From the NCBI RefSeq assembly GCF_009769385.1, contig NZ_ML775960.1, forward strand, positions 176,732-240,731: a DNA stretch of 64,000 nucleotides, given 5' to 3'. The notes beneath the pieces are model-generated. The model was not told the DNA's origin and ran no database searches. It saw only the letters and a list, made by a program, of their open reading frames with translations. Source of the DNA: Saccharothrix deserti (GTDB lineage Bacteria; Actinomycetota; Actinomycetes; Mycobacteriales; Pseudonocardiaceae). Every line of letters starts with the position of its first letter. Within the stretch, counting starts at the first letter, position 1. The translations under genes were made by a program, and so were the position numbers. Of this stretch, positions 17,654 to 26,300 are shown one piece after another.

Positions 17654-18024
17654 TGCGACCGCCGCACCACCGGGATGTGCTGGACGCGCGGCTTCTCCGG
17701 CCGCGCCGGCTCTTCACCCGAGTCCCCCAGGTCACCCGGGTCATCCGAGGCGGGCGGCGGCGCGGGCTCGGCCAACGCCGCGCGCAGCACCGCGATCAGG
17801 CCGGCCACGTGCTCGGCGGCCTTGGCCGCCAGTTCCGACCGGTCACCGCGGCCCAACGCCACCGCGTTGCACAACGGGCACCAGCCGCACGTTCTCGTGT
17901 CGTGCTCGCCCTCGGCGGCCATCCGGTGCAGCCAGGGCTGCGCCCGCTCGGCGGCGGCGTCGAGCAGCAGGCGCAGCTCCTCGACGAGCTTCGAGTCGGC
18001 AAGCTTCGAGTCCACGTGCCTCAC
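17647..18024 (-). CDS. Small protein with a CGWCPLC cysteine motif
   Basis: A 125-residue protein. An N-terminal helix (KLVEELRLLLDAAAERAQPWLHRMAAEG) is followed by HDTRTCGWCPLCNAVALGRGDRSELAAKAAEHVAGLIAVLRAAL in part, giving two CxxC-like pairs suited to zinc or Fe-S binding, then a Pro/Asp/Glu-rich tail. Similar small proteins are found beside ArsA-like genes in other actinomycetes (from memory). GTG 18024 overlaps the ATPase stop (GTGA); GTG 18015 is an alternative. It overlaps the ROK start, so it lies within a coupled operon. No function can be assigned. Confidence 0.7.
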   Translation of the reverse strand: MRHVDSKLADSKLVEELRLLLDAAAERAQPWLHRMAAEGEHDTRTCGWCPLCNAVALGRGDRSELAAKAAEHVAGLIAVLRAALAEPAPPPASDDPGDLGDSGEEPARPEKPRVQHIPVVRRSQC

Positions 18025-19232
18025 CGCATCCACAGATCGGGGTCGGGTGCGAACCGCACCGCCAACCCGGTGTCGTCCAGCTCGGCGCCGGTCACGAGGC
18101 AGCGCTTGAGCAGCGACGGCAGCGCGACGAGCCGGCGCCTGCCGTCCACGGTGACGGCCAGGTCGTCACCGACCCGGGCCAGGTCCAGCTCGGAATCGCC
18201 GACCGGGAACGCCATGCGCAACGTGTACTCCAGCTCGCCGGATCGCACGACTTCGAGCAGCGGACCGTCGGCGGCGGCGGAACCCTCCAACGGGTCACGC
18301 CCCTGGTAGAGACCGTCGGCGACCTCCAGCAACGCGGTCGTGCCGACGGGTTCGGCGGCCCGGTGCTCCACCGTGCGCACCGACCCGAGGTCGGCCAGTT
18401 CGGCGAGCACCGCGTCCTGCTCGGCCCGCCGGGTGCGCAGCCACGCGGCGGCCGGCCCGCGGCCCGCGCCGGGGTGCGGCACCACCCGGTTGGCCACCAC
18501 GCCGTCGACCCGGATGCCCTGCAGCGCCAGCGCCGTCACGGTCCGCCTGGTCTCCGCCGCAACCACCCGTTCGGGGGTCAACACCAGCCGCACGCTGGTC
18601 GTCGGCGAGGTCAGCAGACCGCGCAGCCGCTCCAGGTTCGCCGCCAGCCTGCCCAACGCGTCGGCGGTGGCGTCCCACTTCTCCACCGTGCTGTTGCCGG
18701 CGACACCGGCCAGCAACCCGCGCACCACCCGCCGGTGGGTCGGGAACAGCCGTTCCAGGTAGGACGCGAACGCCTCGGGCAGCGCCAGCAGGCGCAACGT
18801 CTCGGCGGTCGGACCGCAGTCCACGACCACCACTTCCCAGGGCCCGCAGCTCGCCAGCCGCTGCACCTCGGACAGCGCCAGCAGCTCCTCGACGCCGGGC
18901 AGGACGGTCAGCTCCTCGGCGTCCAGCTCGTCGACGCCCGCGCCCGCGAGCACGGTCCGCAGGTGTCCGCGCAGGTCGCGCCACGCGTCGTCGACCAACG
19001 CGCGGGGGTCGATCTGGGCGGCGTGCAGTGCCGTGAACGACCCGCCACCGTCGACCTCGGTGACGTGCCCGGACAGCGACACGCCCAACGCGTCGCCCAG
19101 CGAGTGCGCCGGATCGGTGGACACGACCAGCGCCTTGCGGCCACCGGCGGCGAGCGCGGCGGCGGTGGCGGCGGCCAAGGTCGTCTTGCCGACCCCGCCC
19201 TTACCGGTGAACAGCAGCAGGCGGGCGCTCAT
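18021..19232 (-). CDS. ArsA-like anion-transporting ATPase family protein (Rv2184c-like)
   Basis: A 403-residue P-loop ATPase of the ArsA/GET3 group. Deviant Walker A GKGGVGKTT lies at residues 10-18, STDPAHSLGDALG forms switch I, and VVVDCGPTAETLRLLALP is the switch II/Walker B region. No arsenite-binding Cys triad is obvious, so an arsenic role is unlikely; it may act in protein or lipid targeting. It overlaps the SRPBCC gene upstream by 4 bp (ATGA) and the Cys-motif gene downstream. The pairing with an SRPBCC protein is the same as Rv2184c-Rv2185c in mycobacteria. Confidence 0.85.
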   Translation of the reverse strand: MSARLLLFTGKGGVGKTTLAAATAAALAAGGRKALVVSTDPAHSLGDALGVSLSGHVTEVDGGGSFTALHAAQIDPRALVDDAWRDLRGHLRTVLAGAGVDELDAEELTVLPGVEELLALSEVQRLASCGPWEVVVVDCGPTAETLRLLALPEAFASYLERLFPTHRRVVRGLLAGVAGNSTVEKWDATADALGRLAANLERLRGLLTSPTTSVRLVLTPERVVAAETRRTVTALALQGIRVDGVVANRVVPHPGAGRGPAAAWLRTRRAEQDAVLAELADLGSVRTVEHRAAEPVGTTALLEVADGLYQGRDPLEGSAAADGPLLEVVRSGELEYTLRMAFPVGDSELDLARVGDDLAVTVDGRRRLVALPSLLKRCLVTGAELDDTGLAVRFAPDPDLWMR

Positions 19233-19666
19233 CCAGCGTTTTCCACCCGCCGCTTGAGCTCCTTGAGCGCGGTGTCCATGATCATCTTCTCGGCTTTGCG
19301 GCGGAACAGGCCGATCATCGGCACGACCAGCTGCACCGACAGCGTGTAGGTGACCTCGGTCGAGCCGTCCTTGGGGGTCAGCGCGTAGCTGCCCTCCTGC
19401 GACTTCTGCATCTGGCCCTTGACCAGGTGCCAGGAGATCCGCTCGGTGGACCACTGGTCGTACGCGAGCACGTACTCGTCCTTGATCGGGCCCTGGTCGA
19501 TGTTGAACTTGACCTGGGCCGCGCGGCCGTCCGACCCGGCCTCCAGCACCTCCGTCCGCTTCACGCCGTTGGCCCACTCGGGGTAGGCGTCGAAGTCGGC
19601 GATGACCGCCACGATCTCCTCGGGCGTCGCCTCGATGACGATGGACTGGGTGGACTCGTCGGCCAT
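19229..19666 (-). CDS. SRPBCC (START-like) protein, Rv2185c-like
   Basis: A 145-residue protein of the polyketide cyclase/START-like superfamily. It opens with QSIVIEATPEEIVAVIADFDAYPEWANGVK, the usual first strand and helix, and ends in a long amphipathic helix AEKMIMDTALKELKRRVENAG. These proteins form a hydrophobic cavity that binds lipids or aromatic ligands. The ligand is unknown. Its stop overlaps the ArsA-like gene start, indicating co-translation; in mycobacteria the equivalent pair is also adjacent. A second SRPBCC-like gene begins the same operon at 20892. Confidence 0.85.
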   Translation of the reverse strand: MADESTQSIVIEATPEEIVAVIADFDAYPEWANGVKRTEVLEAGSDGRAAQVKFNIDQGPIKDEYVLAYDQWSTERISWHLVKGQMQKSQEGSYALTPKDGSTEVTYTLSVQLVVPMIGLFRRKAEKMIMDTALKELKRRVENAG

Positions 19667-19693
19667 GTCGGGGAGGCTACCCGGTAGTTCAGC

Positions 19694-20482
19694 TCACCAA
19701 TGCAGCACGTGGGGCGTGCCGCTGCGCTGGAAGTGACCGACGTTGACGCACTCGGTCCAGCCGACCCGCACCCGCCGCGCCATCGGCTGGTGCACGTGCC
19801 CGAACACCGACCACCGGGGCCGGTCGCGCTCGATCACCTTCAGCAACGACGAGGAGCCCAGCTCCGGCCGGCGGGCCACCACGTCGTAGGTCAGCTCGGC
19901 CACCGCGGGCGGCACGTGGGTGCACAGCACGTCCACCTCGCCCAGGCCCGCCAGTGCCGCGCCGAACTCCTCCTCGGTGCGCAGGTAGGGCCGCCACGGA
20001 CCGCGCCTGCTCGGCACGAAACCGGGGTGCAGCAGCGCGCCGCCCGCGAAGCCGAACCTCAGCCCGCCGATCTCGGCGACCTGCCCGTCCAGGACGTGCA
20101 CGCCGTCGCGGGCGAACATCGGCCACAGCTCGGGGCTGTCCACGTTGCCCGGCGTGGCGTAGGTGGGCGCGGTCATCGCGCCGAACAGCGCGGTGTACTG
20201 CTCGATGATCGCCTCTTGGACGACGTCGGCGGCGTTGTCCAGGCTCTCCCAGAGCGATCGCATGTAGCGGACCGTCTCCGCGCCGAGCCTGCCGCGCCGC
20301 AGCCGGGCGAACACCTCGACCTTCTCCGCGCCGAACACCCGGCCGAGGATGCCCTTGCCGTGGTCGTAGTAGTCGACGAAGTCGACCAGGTCACCGAGCA
20401 CCACCAGGGCGTCGGCGCCGTCGCCGGCGCGGGCCAGGGCCTCCGCGTTGCCATGGACATCCGAGACGACGTGAACCCGCAC
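19694..20482 (-). CDS. Calcineurin-like metallophosphoesterase
   Basis: A 262-residue phosphoesterase with all metal-binding blocks: SDVHGNAEAL at the N-terminus, GDLVDFVD, GNVDSPE, THVPP and GHVHQPM near the C-terminus. The fold hydrolyses phosphomonoesters or diesters with two metal ions; the substrate is unknown. GTG 20482 is chosen because it places the first strand VRVHVVSDVHG at the N-terminus; the frame stays open upstream but without similarity. It sits between two SRPBCC-type genes, 27 bp from the downstream one, in the same operon. Confidence 0.85.
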   Translation of the reverse strand: MRVHVVSDVHGNAEALARAGDGADALVVLGDLVDFVDYYDHGKGILGRVFGAEKVEVFARLRRGRLGAETVRYMRSLWESLDNAADVVQEAIIEQYTALFGAMTAPTYATPGNVDSPELWPMFARDGVHVLDGQVAEIGGLRFGFAGGALLHPGFVPSRRGPWRPYLRTEEEFGAALAGLGEVDVLCTHVPPAVAELTYDVVARRPELGSSSLLKVIERDRPRWSVFGHVHQPMARRVRVGWTECVNVGHFQRSGTPHVLHW

Positions 20483-20493
20483 GGGACCCAAAT

Positions 20494-20892
20494 CTACGGC
20501 AGGACGGGCGCGATCCCGGGCGGCCGGCCGTCTTCCAAGGTCGACTTGAGACCGAGCGAGACCTCTTTGGCGGCCAGTTGGCGGCGGCGGACCTCCCGCC
20601 GGACCCGCTTGTCGGAGGCGTCGCCGGGCAGGTCGGCGCGCAGGAAGTAGTGCAGCAGGGTGCCGTCCAGGACGGGTTCCAGCCACACCTCCATCGTTCC
20701 GGTCAGCGCACCCGCTACCGTCCAGCGCAACCCCTGAGTGCCCCGATCGGCGTAGACGTCGAGGGTCAGGTCGGGCCAGAATTCGGCCCAGGCCGAGGGT
20801 GGGGCGAAGGCGGCGGCGACCACCGCCGGAGGCACTGCGAGGAACGTCTCGTCCACGACGTCGACACTGGGCACGGGTGGGAAGAGTGCCAC
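20494..20892 (-). CDS. SRPBCC-like conserved protein (Rv2186c position)
   Basis: A 132-residue protein. PSVDVVDETFLAVPPAVVAAAFAPPSAWAEFWPDL in part, TMEVWLEPVLDGTLLHYFLRADL and a basic C-terminal helix KRVRREVRRRQLAAKEV indicate a START-like lipid-binding fold. The arrangement matches Rv2186c beside fadD15 in mycobacteria (from memory). It is the first gene of a minus-strand operon (20892 to 16682) and is divergent from fadD15, with 94 bp between starts. A lipid-handling role is plausible by context but unproven. Confidence 0.72.
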   Translation of the reverse strand: MALFPPVPSVDVVDETFLAVPPAVVAAAFAPPSAWAEFWPDLTLDVYADRGTQGLRWTVAGALTGTMEVWLEPVLDGTLLHYFLRADLPGDASDKRVRREVRRRQLAAKEVSLGLKSTLEDGRPPGIAPVLP

Positions 20893-20986
20893 GACACGAT
20901 TACGGAACTACCCACCAGCCTGGTGTATCGCCGGAATCACAGGCTAAGTTTCCCCACCGGTAACAAACAAACGTCCGGAGGTCGAC

Positions 20987-22795
20987 GTGCGCGAGTTCAG
21001 CGTCCCCGCCACCGCCACTGTGGCTGCCGAGGAGAACCTCACCGACATGGTGTGGGCGAACGCGGAGCGCTTCGGCAACGCCGTCAGCTTCCGCCGCCGC
21101 GTGGACGGGACATGGGTTGACGTCACCGCCCGTGATTTCGCCGCCCAGGTTCTCGCGGTGGCGAAGGGCCTGGTCGCGGCGGGTATCCAGCCCGGCGAGC
21201 GGGTGGGTCTGATGTCCAAGACCCGCTACGAGTGGACCCTCCTCGACTTCGCCATCTGGCACGCCGGCGGCGTCGTGGTCCCGATCTACGAGACCTCCTC
21301 GGCCGAGCAGGTCGAGTGGATCCTGTCCGACTCCTCGGCCAAGGCCGTGTTCGTGGAGACCTCCGACCACCGCGCGACGGTGGACTCGGTGGTGGCGGGC
21401 CTGCCCGAGGTGCGGCACGTGTGGCAGATCGACGGCCCCTCCGGTGACGCGGCGGGCGCGATCGACGAGCTGACCGCGCTGGGCGCCTCGGTGTCCGACG
21501 ACGACGCGCGGGCCCGGCGCAAGGAGGTCGGCGCGGACGACACCGCGACCATCGTCTACACCTCCGGCACCACCGGCCGTCCGAAGGGCTGCGAGCTGAC
21601 CCACCGCAACCTGCTGTCCGAGATCCGCGGGGCGAACGTCGCGTTCCCGCAGCTCATGCAGGCGGGCAACACGCTGCTGGTGTTCCTGCCGCTGGCGCAC
21701 ATCCTGGCCCGCGCTCTCGCGGTGTGCGGTGTGTACAACCGGGTCACCATGGGCCACACGTCCGACGTGAAGAACCTGGTGCAGGACCTGCAGTCGTTCC
21801 GGCCCACGTTCGTGGTCGCCGTGCCGCGCGTGTTCGAGAAGGTCTACAACGGCGCGAAGCAGAAGGCGCACGCGGCGGGCAAGGGCAAGATCTTCGACGC
21901 CGCCGAGGCGACCGCGGTGGCCTACAGCCAGTCGCTGGACGCGGGCGGCGCGGGCATCGGGCTCAAGGTCAAGCACGCGGTGTTCGCCAAGCTCGTCTAC
22001 AGCAAGCTCCAGGCGGCGCTCGGCGGCCGGTGCATCGCGGCGGTGTCCGGCGGCGCGCCGCTCGGCGAACGGCTGGCGCACTTCTTCCGCGGCGTCGGCG
22101 TGCCGGTGCTGGAGGGCTACGGCCTGACCGAGACCAGCGCGGCGGCGTGCGTGAACACCGAGGCGGCGTTCCGGGTCGGCACGGTGGGCCGTCCGGTGAT
22201 CGGCACCTCGGTGCGCATCGCGGAGGACGGCGAGATCCTGATCAAGGGCGACATCGTGTTCCGCAGCTACTGGAACAACGGCCCGGCGACGGCGGAGGCG
22301 CTGGAGGACGGCTGGTTCCACAGCGGCGACATCGGAGAGCTGGACGACGACGGCTTCCTGAAGATCACCGGCCGCAAGAAGGAGATCATCGTCACCGCCG
22401 GCGGCAAGAACGTCTCGCCCGCCGTGCTGGAGGACCGCCTCCGGGCCCACCCGCTGATCAGCCAGTGCATGGTGGTCGGTGACGCGCAGCCGTTCATCGG
22501 CGCGCTGATCACGATCGACCCGGAGTTCTTCCCGGCGTGGAAGGAGCAGAACGGCAAGCCGGCGTCGGCGACCGTGGCCGAGATGGTGGACGACGAGACG
22601 CTGCGCGGCGAGATCCAGGCGGCGGTGGACGAGGCCAACCGGTCGGTGTCCAAAGCGGAGGCGATCAAGAAGTTCCGCATCCTGCCGGTGGACTTCACCG
22701 AGGCGGGCGGCGAGATGACGCCGAGCCTCAAGCTGCGCCGGGCCGTCGTGGCCACTACCTACAAGCAGGACATCGAAGCCATCTACAGTGTTTGA
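20987..22795 (+). CDS. fadD15: Long-chain fatty-acid-CoA ligase
   Basis: A 602-residue adenylate-forming enzyme. The P-loop-like motif YTSGTTGRPKG lies near residues 190-200, GYGLTETSAAA is the second core motif, and GWFHSGDIGELDDDGFLKITGRKKE carries the hinge Asp and C-terminal domain start; the C-terminal catalytic Lys is in the SLKLRR region. It activates long-chain fatty acids to acyl-CoA via acyl-AMP. By size and neighbours it corresponds to FadD15 (Rv2187). GTG 20987 has GGAGG 6 nt upstream. The last codons AGT GTT TGA coincide with the left end of a truncated repeat element, so the C-terminus may have been altered by that insertion. Confidence 0.93.
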   Translation: MREFSVPATATVAAEENLTDMVWANAERFGNAVSFRRRVDGTWVDVTARDFAAQVLAVAKGLVAAGIQPGERVGLMSKTRYEWTLLDFAIWHAGGVVVPIYETSSAEQVEWILSDSSAKAVFVETSDHRATVDSVVAGLPEVRHVWQIDGPSGDAAGAIDELTALGASVSDDDARARRKEVGADDTATIVYTSGTTGRPKGCELTHRNLLSEIRGANVAFPQLMQAGNTLLVFLPLAHILARALAVCGVYNRVTMGHTSDVKNLVQDLQSFRPTFVVAVPRVFEKVYNGAKQKAHAAGKGKIFDAAEATAVAYSQSLDAGGAGIGLKVKHAVFAKLVYSKLQAALGGRCIAAVSGGAPLGERLAHFFRGVGVPVLEGYGLTETSAAACVNTEAAFRVGTVGRPVIGTSVRIAEDGEILIKGDIVFRSYWNNGPATAEALEDGWFHSGDIGELDDDGFLKITGRKKEIIVTAGGKNVSPAVLEDRLRAHPLISQCMVVGDAQPFIGALITIDPEFFPAWKEQNGKPASATVAEMVDDETLRGEIQAAVDEANRSVSKAEAIKKFRILPVDFTEAGGEMTPSLKLRRAVVATTYKQDIEAIYSV

Positions 22796-22929
22796 TTGCG
22801 CCGCCTCCGGCGTCGCGGGCGAGGTCGCCTGGAAGTCGACCGCTCGCGCCTGATTTCCCGACGATCGAAAAGCGTGATCGCCGGGAAATGAGTCGCGAAC
22901 GATCGACGCGACCTCGCGGGGTGGTCCGG
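22787..22929 (+). repeat. Truncated copy of a 207-bp TIR element
   Basis: About 142 bp match 31492-31634, with one 1-bp length difference near the left end. The 22824-22929 part differs at only about four positions. The left end GTGTTTGATTG is present and overlaps the fadD15 stop codon, but the right terminal repeat seen at 31669-31698 is missing. The centre forms a stem (22853-22860 with 22882-22889) around an inner CGATC/GATCG hairpin. Confidence 0.85.
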
Positions 22930-22941
22930 CCCGTAAACAGA

Positions 22942-22975
22942 CGGGTGGCCCACACCTTGCGGTGTGGGCCACCCG
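22942..22975 (+). terminator. Hairpin downstream of fadD15
   Basis: A 15-bp perfect stem (22942-22956 with 22961-22975) and a TTGC loop, placed 146 bp after the fadD15 stop beyond the repeat element. Confidence 0.75.
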
Positions 22976-23158
22976 ACCCCCAGTGATCGCGTATCCGCTG
23001 ACGCGGACCCGAGAAGTTGTGTTGTCCCGGTCCCCCAACCGGGACGAGTCAAAGAGTGCCCGAACGCGCTGTCGTATCGCTGACGCGGCGATGACTCGGG
23101 CCGTCAGCGCCCGTCCTAGGCTGTGCCGCGGGGAGGCTGAACGAGGGGACGCAGGCGG
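22976..23158. other. Leader region of the SARP gene
   Basis: No gene is seen here. Two similar 16-17-bp stretches, CGTATCCGCTGACGCGG (from 22990) and CGTATCGCTGACGCGG (from 23075), are about 85 bp apart and could be regulator sites. TAGGCT near 23117 resembles a -10 box about 40 bp before the start of the regulator gene. Confidence 0.4.
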
Positions 23159-26143
23159 ATGGGCGCTGGGCCGTGGTTCGGCCTTCTCGGCCCGCTTGAA
23201 GTGCGCATACAGGGTCGACCGGTGTCGGTTCGGGCGGGTAAGCACCGTGCGCTGCTGGCCGCGTTGTCACTGCGCGCCGGCCGGGTCGTCTCAATTGGCG
23301 AATTGGTCTCGTTCCTGTGGGGCGACGACCCGCCCGCCCGCACTCGCGGCACGTTGCAGACCTACGTCATGCGGCTTCGGCAACTCCTGGGCGACCCGTC
23401 GCTGATCCGGACCACTTCGGACGGCTACCGGTTGGTGGTGCCGCCGGAGCACGTGGACGTGCACCGGTTCACCACCACGGCGGGCCTCGCCCGGCAGGCC
23501 GCGCAGTCCGGGCACCTGGTGGACGCGGCCGAGCTGTACGCGGAGGCGTTGAACCTGTGGCGCGGTCCGGCGCTGTCGGACGTGCCGTCGGAGGCGTTGC
23601 GCGACGACGAGGTGCCGAGGCTGGCCGAACGGCTGCTGGTGGTGCACGAGGAGCGCAACGACGTCGAGCTCGCGTTGGGCAACCACGAGCGGCTGGTGCC
23701 GCTGCTGCGGTCGTTGACCGCGGACCACCCGCTGCGGGAGCGGTTCTGGGCGCAGCTGATGGTGGCGCTGTACCGGGCCAGCAGGCAGGCCGAGGCGCTG
23801 GAGGCGTTCCGGCTGGTCGACCGGATGCTGGACGAGCAGCTGGGCATCGAGCCGGGCGCGGCGCTGCGCCGGCTGCACCAGGCGATCCTGGTCGGCGACC
23901 CGAGCCTGGCCGCGCCCGCCGAACGGGCCGACCCCGACGTGCCGGACCAGCTGCCGCCGGACGTGCCGGAGTTCGTCGGGCGGGTCGAGCTGGTGGACCG
24001 GATCTCGCGGCTGATCGCGCCGGACGAGCCGCGCACCGCCGTGCCGATCGTGGCGCTGACGGGCGTGCCGGGTGTGGGCAAGACGGCGTTGGCGGTGCAC
24101 GTGGCGCACCGGCTGCGGGACCGGTTCCCGGACGGTCGGCTGTACGTGGACCTGCGCGGGTACGCGCCCGGACCGGCGACGCCGGTGGTGGAGGTGCTGA
24201 CCCGGTTCCTGCGGGCGCTCGGCGTGCCACCGGAGCAGATCCCGGTGGACGTGGACGAGCAGAGCACCCTGTTCCGGTCGTTGCTGACCGGTCGGCGGAT
24301 GCTGCTGGTGCTGGACAACGCCGCCGCGCCGGACCAGGTGCGGCCGCTGCTGCCGGGTGCGGCGAGCTGTCCGGTGCTGGTGACCAGCCGGGACGACCTG
24401 CGCGGGCTGATCGCCGTCGACGGCGCCCGCCGGGTCGGGCTGGACGTGTTCGAGCCGCACGAGTCGCTGGCCCTGCTGCGGCGGTCCGGGCAGGCGGCGG
24501 AGGAGTTGGCGCGGCGTTGCGGGCACCTGCCGTTGACGTTGGACATCGTGGCGGCGTCGGTGGGCGGCGGGTCGGTGGCGCGGTACCTGAACCGGTTGGG
24601 CGGGCGCCATCCGCTGGACCTCGCGCACGCCGCGCTGACGCCGGGCGCGCGGCGGCTGTTCGGGTTGCTGAGCGTGGTGCCGGGGCCGGACTTCACCACC
24701 GAGGCGGCGGCGAACGCGGCCGACCTGCCGGTGCCGGAGGCCGCCGCGCTGCTCGACCAGCTGACCAGGGCGCGGCTGGTGCGCTCCGGGGCGGGGCGGT
24801 TCGCGTTCCACGACGAGCTGGCGCGGTTCGCCGCGTCGGTCGCGGACGCGGCGCCGGCCGACGAGGTGGGTGCGGCGCGCGTGCGGCTGCTGGAGTTCTA
24901 CGTGCGTGCGGTGGACCACTGCGCCGAGCTGTTGTACCCGGACCTGATGCGGTTGCCCGCGCCGGCCGGGCGGGCGGTGCGGCTGCCGCAAATCGAGACG
25001 GCGGCGCAGGCGCGGGCGTGGCTGGACGCGGAGCGGGCGAACCTGACCGCGGCGATCCGTTCGGCGGCCGAGCGCGGGCCGGCCGCGGTGTCGTGGCGGC
25101 TGGCCGACGCGCTGCGCGGGTACCTGTGGATCGGCAAGCACGTCACCGAGTGGCTGTCGACCGCGCAGTACGGGTTGGACGCGGCGCACGAGCAGCGTGA
25201 CGTCGCGGGTGAGGCGGCGATGCACCAGAACCTGGGCACGCTGCACTGGCGGCTCGGCGACTTCGAGACGTCGATCGCGCACTACACGCGGGCCGTCGAG
25301 CTGCACCGGATGTCCGGTGACCTGGAGTCCGAGGCGGGGGTGCGGGAGAACCTCGGTGTGGTGCGGCTGGAGTCCGGTGACCTGGCGTCGGCGCGGAACG
25401 ACCTGGAGACGTGCCTGGCGTTGAAGCGCGAGTCCGGCGGGCCGCGGTCGGGTGAGACGGGTGTGCTGACCGGGTTGGGCGTGCTGGCGATCGAGACCGG
25501 TGAGCTGGCCGAGGCGGTGGACCTGCTGGGTGAGGCGCTGGCGATCAGCGTGGAGCACGGGTTGCGCGGCAGTGAGATCACCGCGTTGACGTTGTTGGGC
25601 GTGGCGTCACAGCTCATGAGTGAGCCGCAGCGCGCGCTGTCCCACCTGTCCGAAGCGTTGCGCCTGTCGACCGAGGCGGGGTTCCACGAGGCCGCCGCAC
25701 GGGCCTTGGAGAGCATCGCGTCCGTGCGCCTGGACCTCGGTGAACACGCCGAGGCGCTGGCGCTGGCCGACCGGGCGTTGGCCGAACTGCGCGAGGACGG
25801 CGACCAGCGGATCACCACGAACGTCCTGGTGGTGATGGCCTCCGCGAACCGCGGCCTCGGCTCCCTCCGCACCGCCGACGAGCAGTTCCAGCAGGCCCTC
25901 ACCAAGGCCCGCCGAATCGGCTACCTCCCCGGCGAGGCTCGCGCCCTGGTGGGATTGGCGACCGTCCGCAGACTCCTGGGCCAACTCACCGAGGCGAAAA
26001 CCCTCGCCACCCAAGCCGTGACCCTCACCGCGACCCTGGGCCTCCGCGTGACCGAACGCTCCGCCCGCACCGAACTGGCCGCCGTCCACCTGGCCTTGGG
26101 TGATGATCACCCCGCCGCACCCGGCCCGACCTCCCGAACGTAG
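23159..26143 (+). CDS. AfsR-like SARP regulator (winged helix, BTAD, NB-ARC, TPR)
   Basis: A 994-residue multidomain regulator. Residues 1-95 are an OmpR-type DNA-binding domain (FGLLGPLEVRIQGRPVSV); about 98-245 the BTAD domain ending RMLDEQLGIEPGAALRRLH; about 270-560 an NB-ARC ATPase with P-loop GVPGVGKTAL near 302-311 and the Walker B region RMLLVLDNAA; about 660-960 several TPR-type helical repeats. Such proteins activate secondary-metabolite genes in response to nucleotide-coupled signals. No biosynthetic cluster is adjacent, so its targets are probably elsewhere. ATG 23159 follows GGGGACGCAGGCGG. Its TAG stop lies inside a repeat module of array C. Confidence 0.9.
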   Translation: MGAGPWFGLLGPLEVRIQGRPVSVRAGKHRALLAALSLRAGRVVSIGELVSFLWGDDPPARTRGTLQTYVMRLRQLLGDPSLIRTTSDGYRLVVPPEHVDVHRFTTTAGLARQAAQSGHLVDAAELYAEALNLWRGPALSDVPSEALRDDEVPRLAERLLVVHEERNDVELALGNHERLVPLLRSLTADHPLRERFWAQLMVALYRASRQAEALEAFRLVDRMLDEQLGIEPGAALRRLHQAILVGDPSLAAPAERADPDVPDQLPPDVPEFVGRVELVDRISRLIAPDEPRTAVPIVALTGVPGVGKTALAVHVAHRLRDRFPDGRLYVDLRGYAPGPATPVVEVLTRFLRALGVPPEQIPVDVDEQSTLFRSLLTGRRMLLVLDNAAAPDQVRPLLPGAASCPVLVTSRDDLRGLIAVDGARRVGLDVFEPHESLALLRRSGQAAEELARRCGHLPLTLDIVAASVGGGSVARYLNRLGGRHPLDLAHAALTPGARRLFGLLSVVPGPDFTTEAAANAADLPVPEAAALLDQLTRARLVRSGAGRFAFHDELARFAASVADAAPADEVGAARVRLLEFYVRAVDHCAELLYPDLMRLPAPAGRAVRLPQIETAAQARAWLDAERANLTAAIRSAAERGPAAVSWRLADALRGYLWIGKHVTEWLSTAQYGLDAAHEQRDVAGEAAMHQNLGTLHWRLGDFETSIAHYTRAVELHRMSGDLESEAGVRENLGVVRLESGDLASARNDLETCLALKRESGGPRSGETGVLTGLGVLAIETGELAEAVDLLGEALAISVEHGLRGSEITALTLLGVASQLMSEPQRALSHLSEALRLSTEAGFHEAAARALESIASVRLDLGEHAEALALADRALAELREDGDQRITTNVLVVMASANRGLGSLRTADEQFQQALTKARRIGYLPGEARALVGLATVRRLLGQLTEAKTLATQAVTLTATLGLRVTERSARTELAAVHLALGDDHPAAPGPTSRT

Positions 26144-26300
26144 GACACACCCCTCCGGAACGGAGGACACACCCAACGCGAACGTAGGACATACGCGAGA
26201 GTCGAACACTCAGGTCGGGTGTGTCCTACGTTCAGAACCGGTGTGTCCTACGTTCGCGGGCGGTGTGTCCTACGTTCGCGGGCGGTGTGTTGAACGTTCA
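26131..26300. repeat. Repeat array C: about eight modules, including stop codons of both flanking genes
   Basis: Three modules read on the minus strand (about 26131-26200) and five on the plus strand (about 26195-26300). Two plus-strand modules are identical 22-bp direct repeats (26239-26260 and 26261-26282). The first minus module contains the TAG stop of the SARP gene (26141-26143), and the last plus module contains the TGA stop of pimB (26298-26300). Confidence 0.88.

Noticed and set aside
22987-23091. Two CGTATC(C)GCTGACGCGG stretches as an origin or att site
   Set aside because: Only two copies 85 bp apart and no integrase, DnaA boxes or replication gene nearby; kept only as possible regulator sites.
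20900-23245. 781-codon open frame on the minus strand across fadD15
   Set aside because: It runs through a conserved gene, a repeat element and a terminator, and has no coherent protein features.
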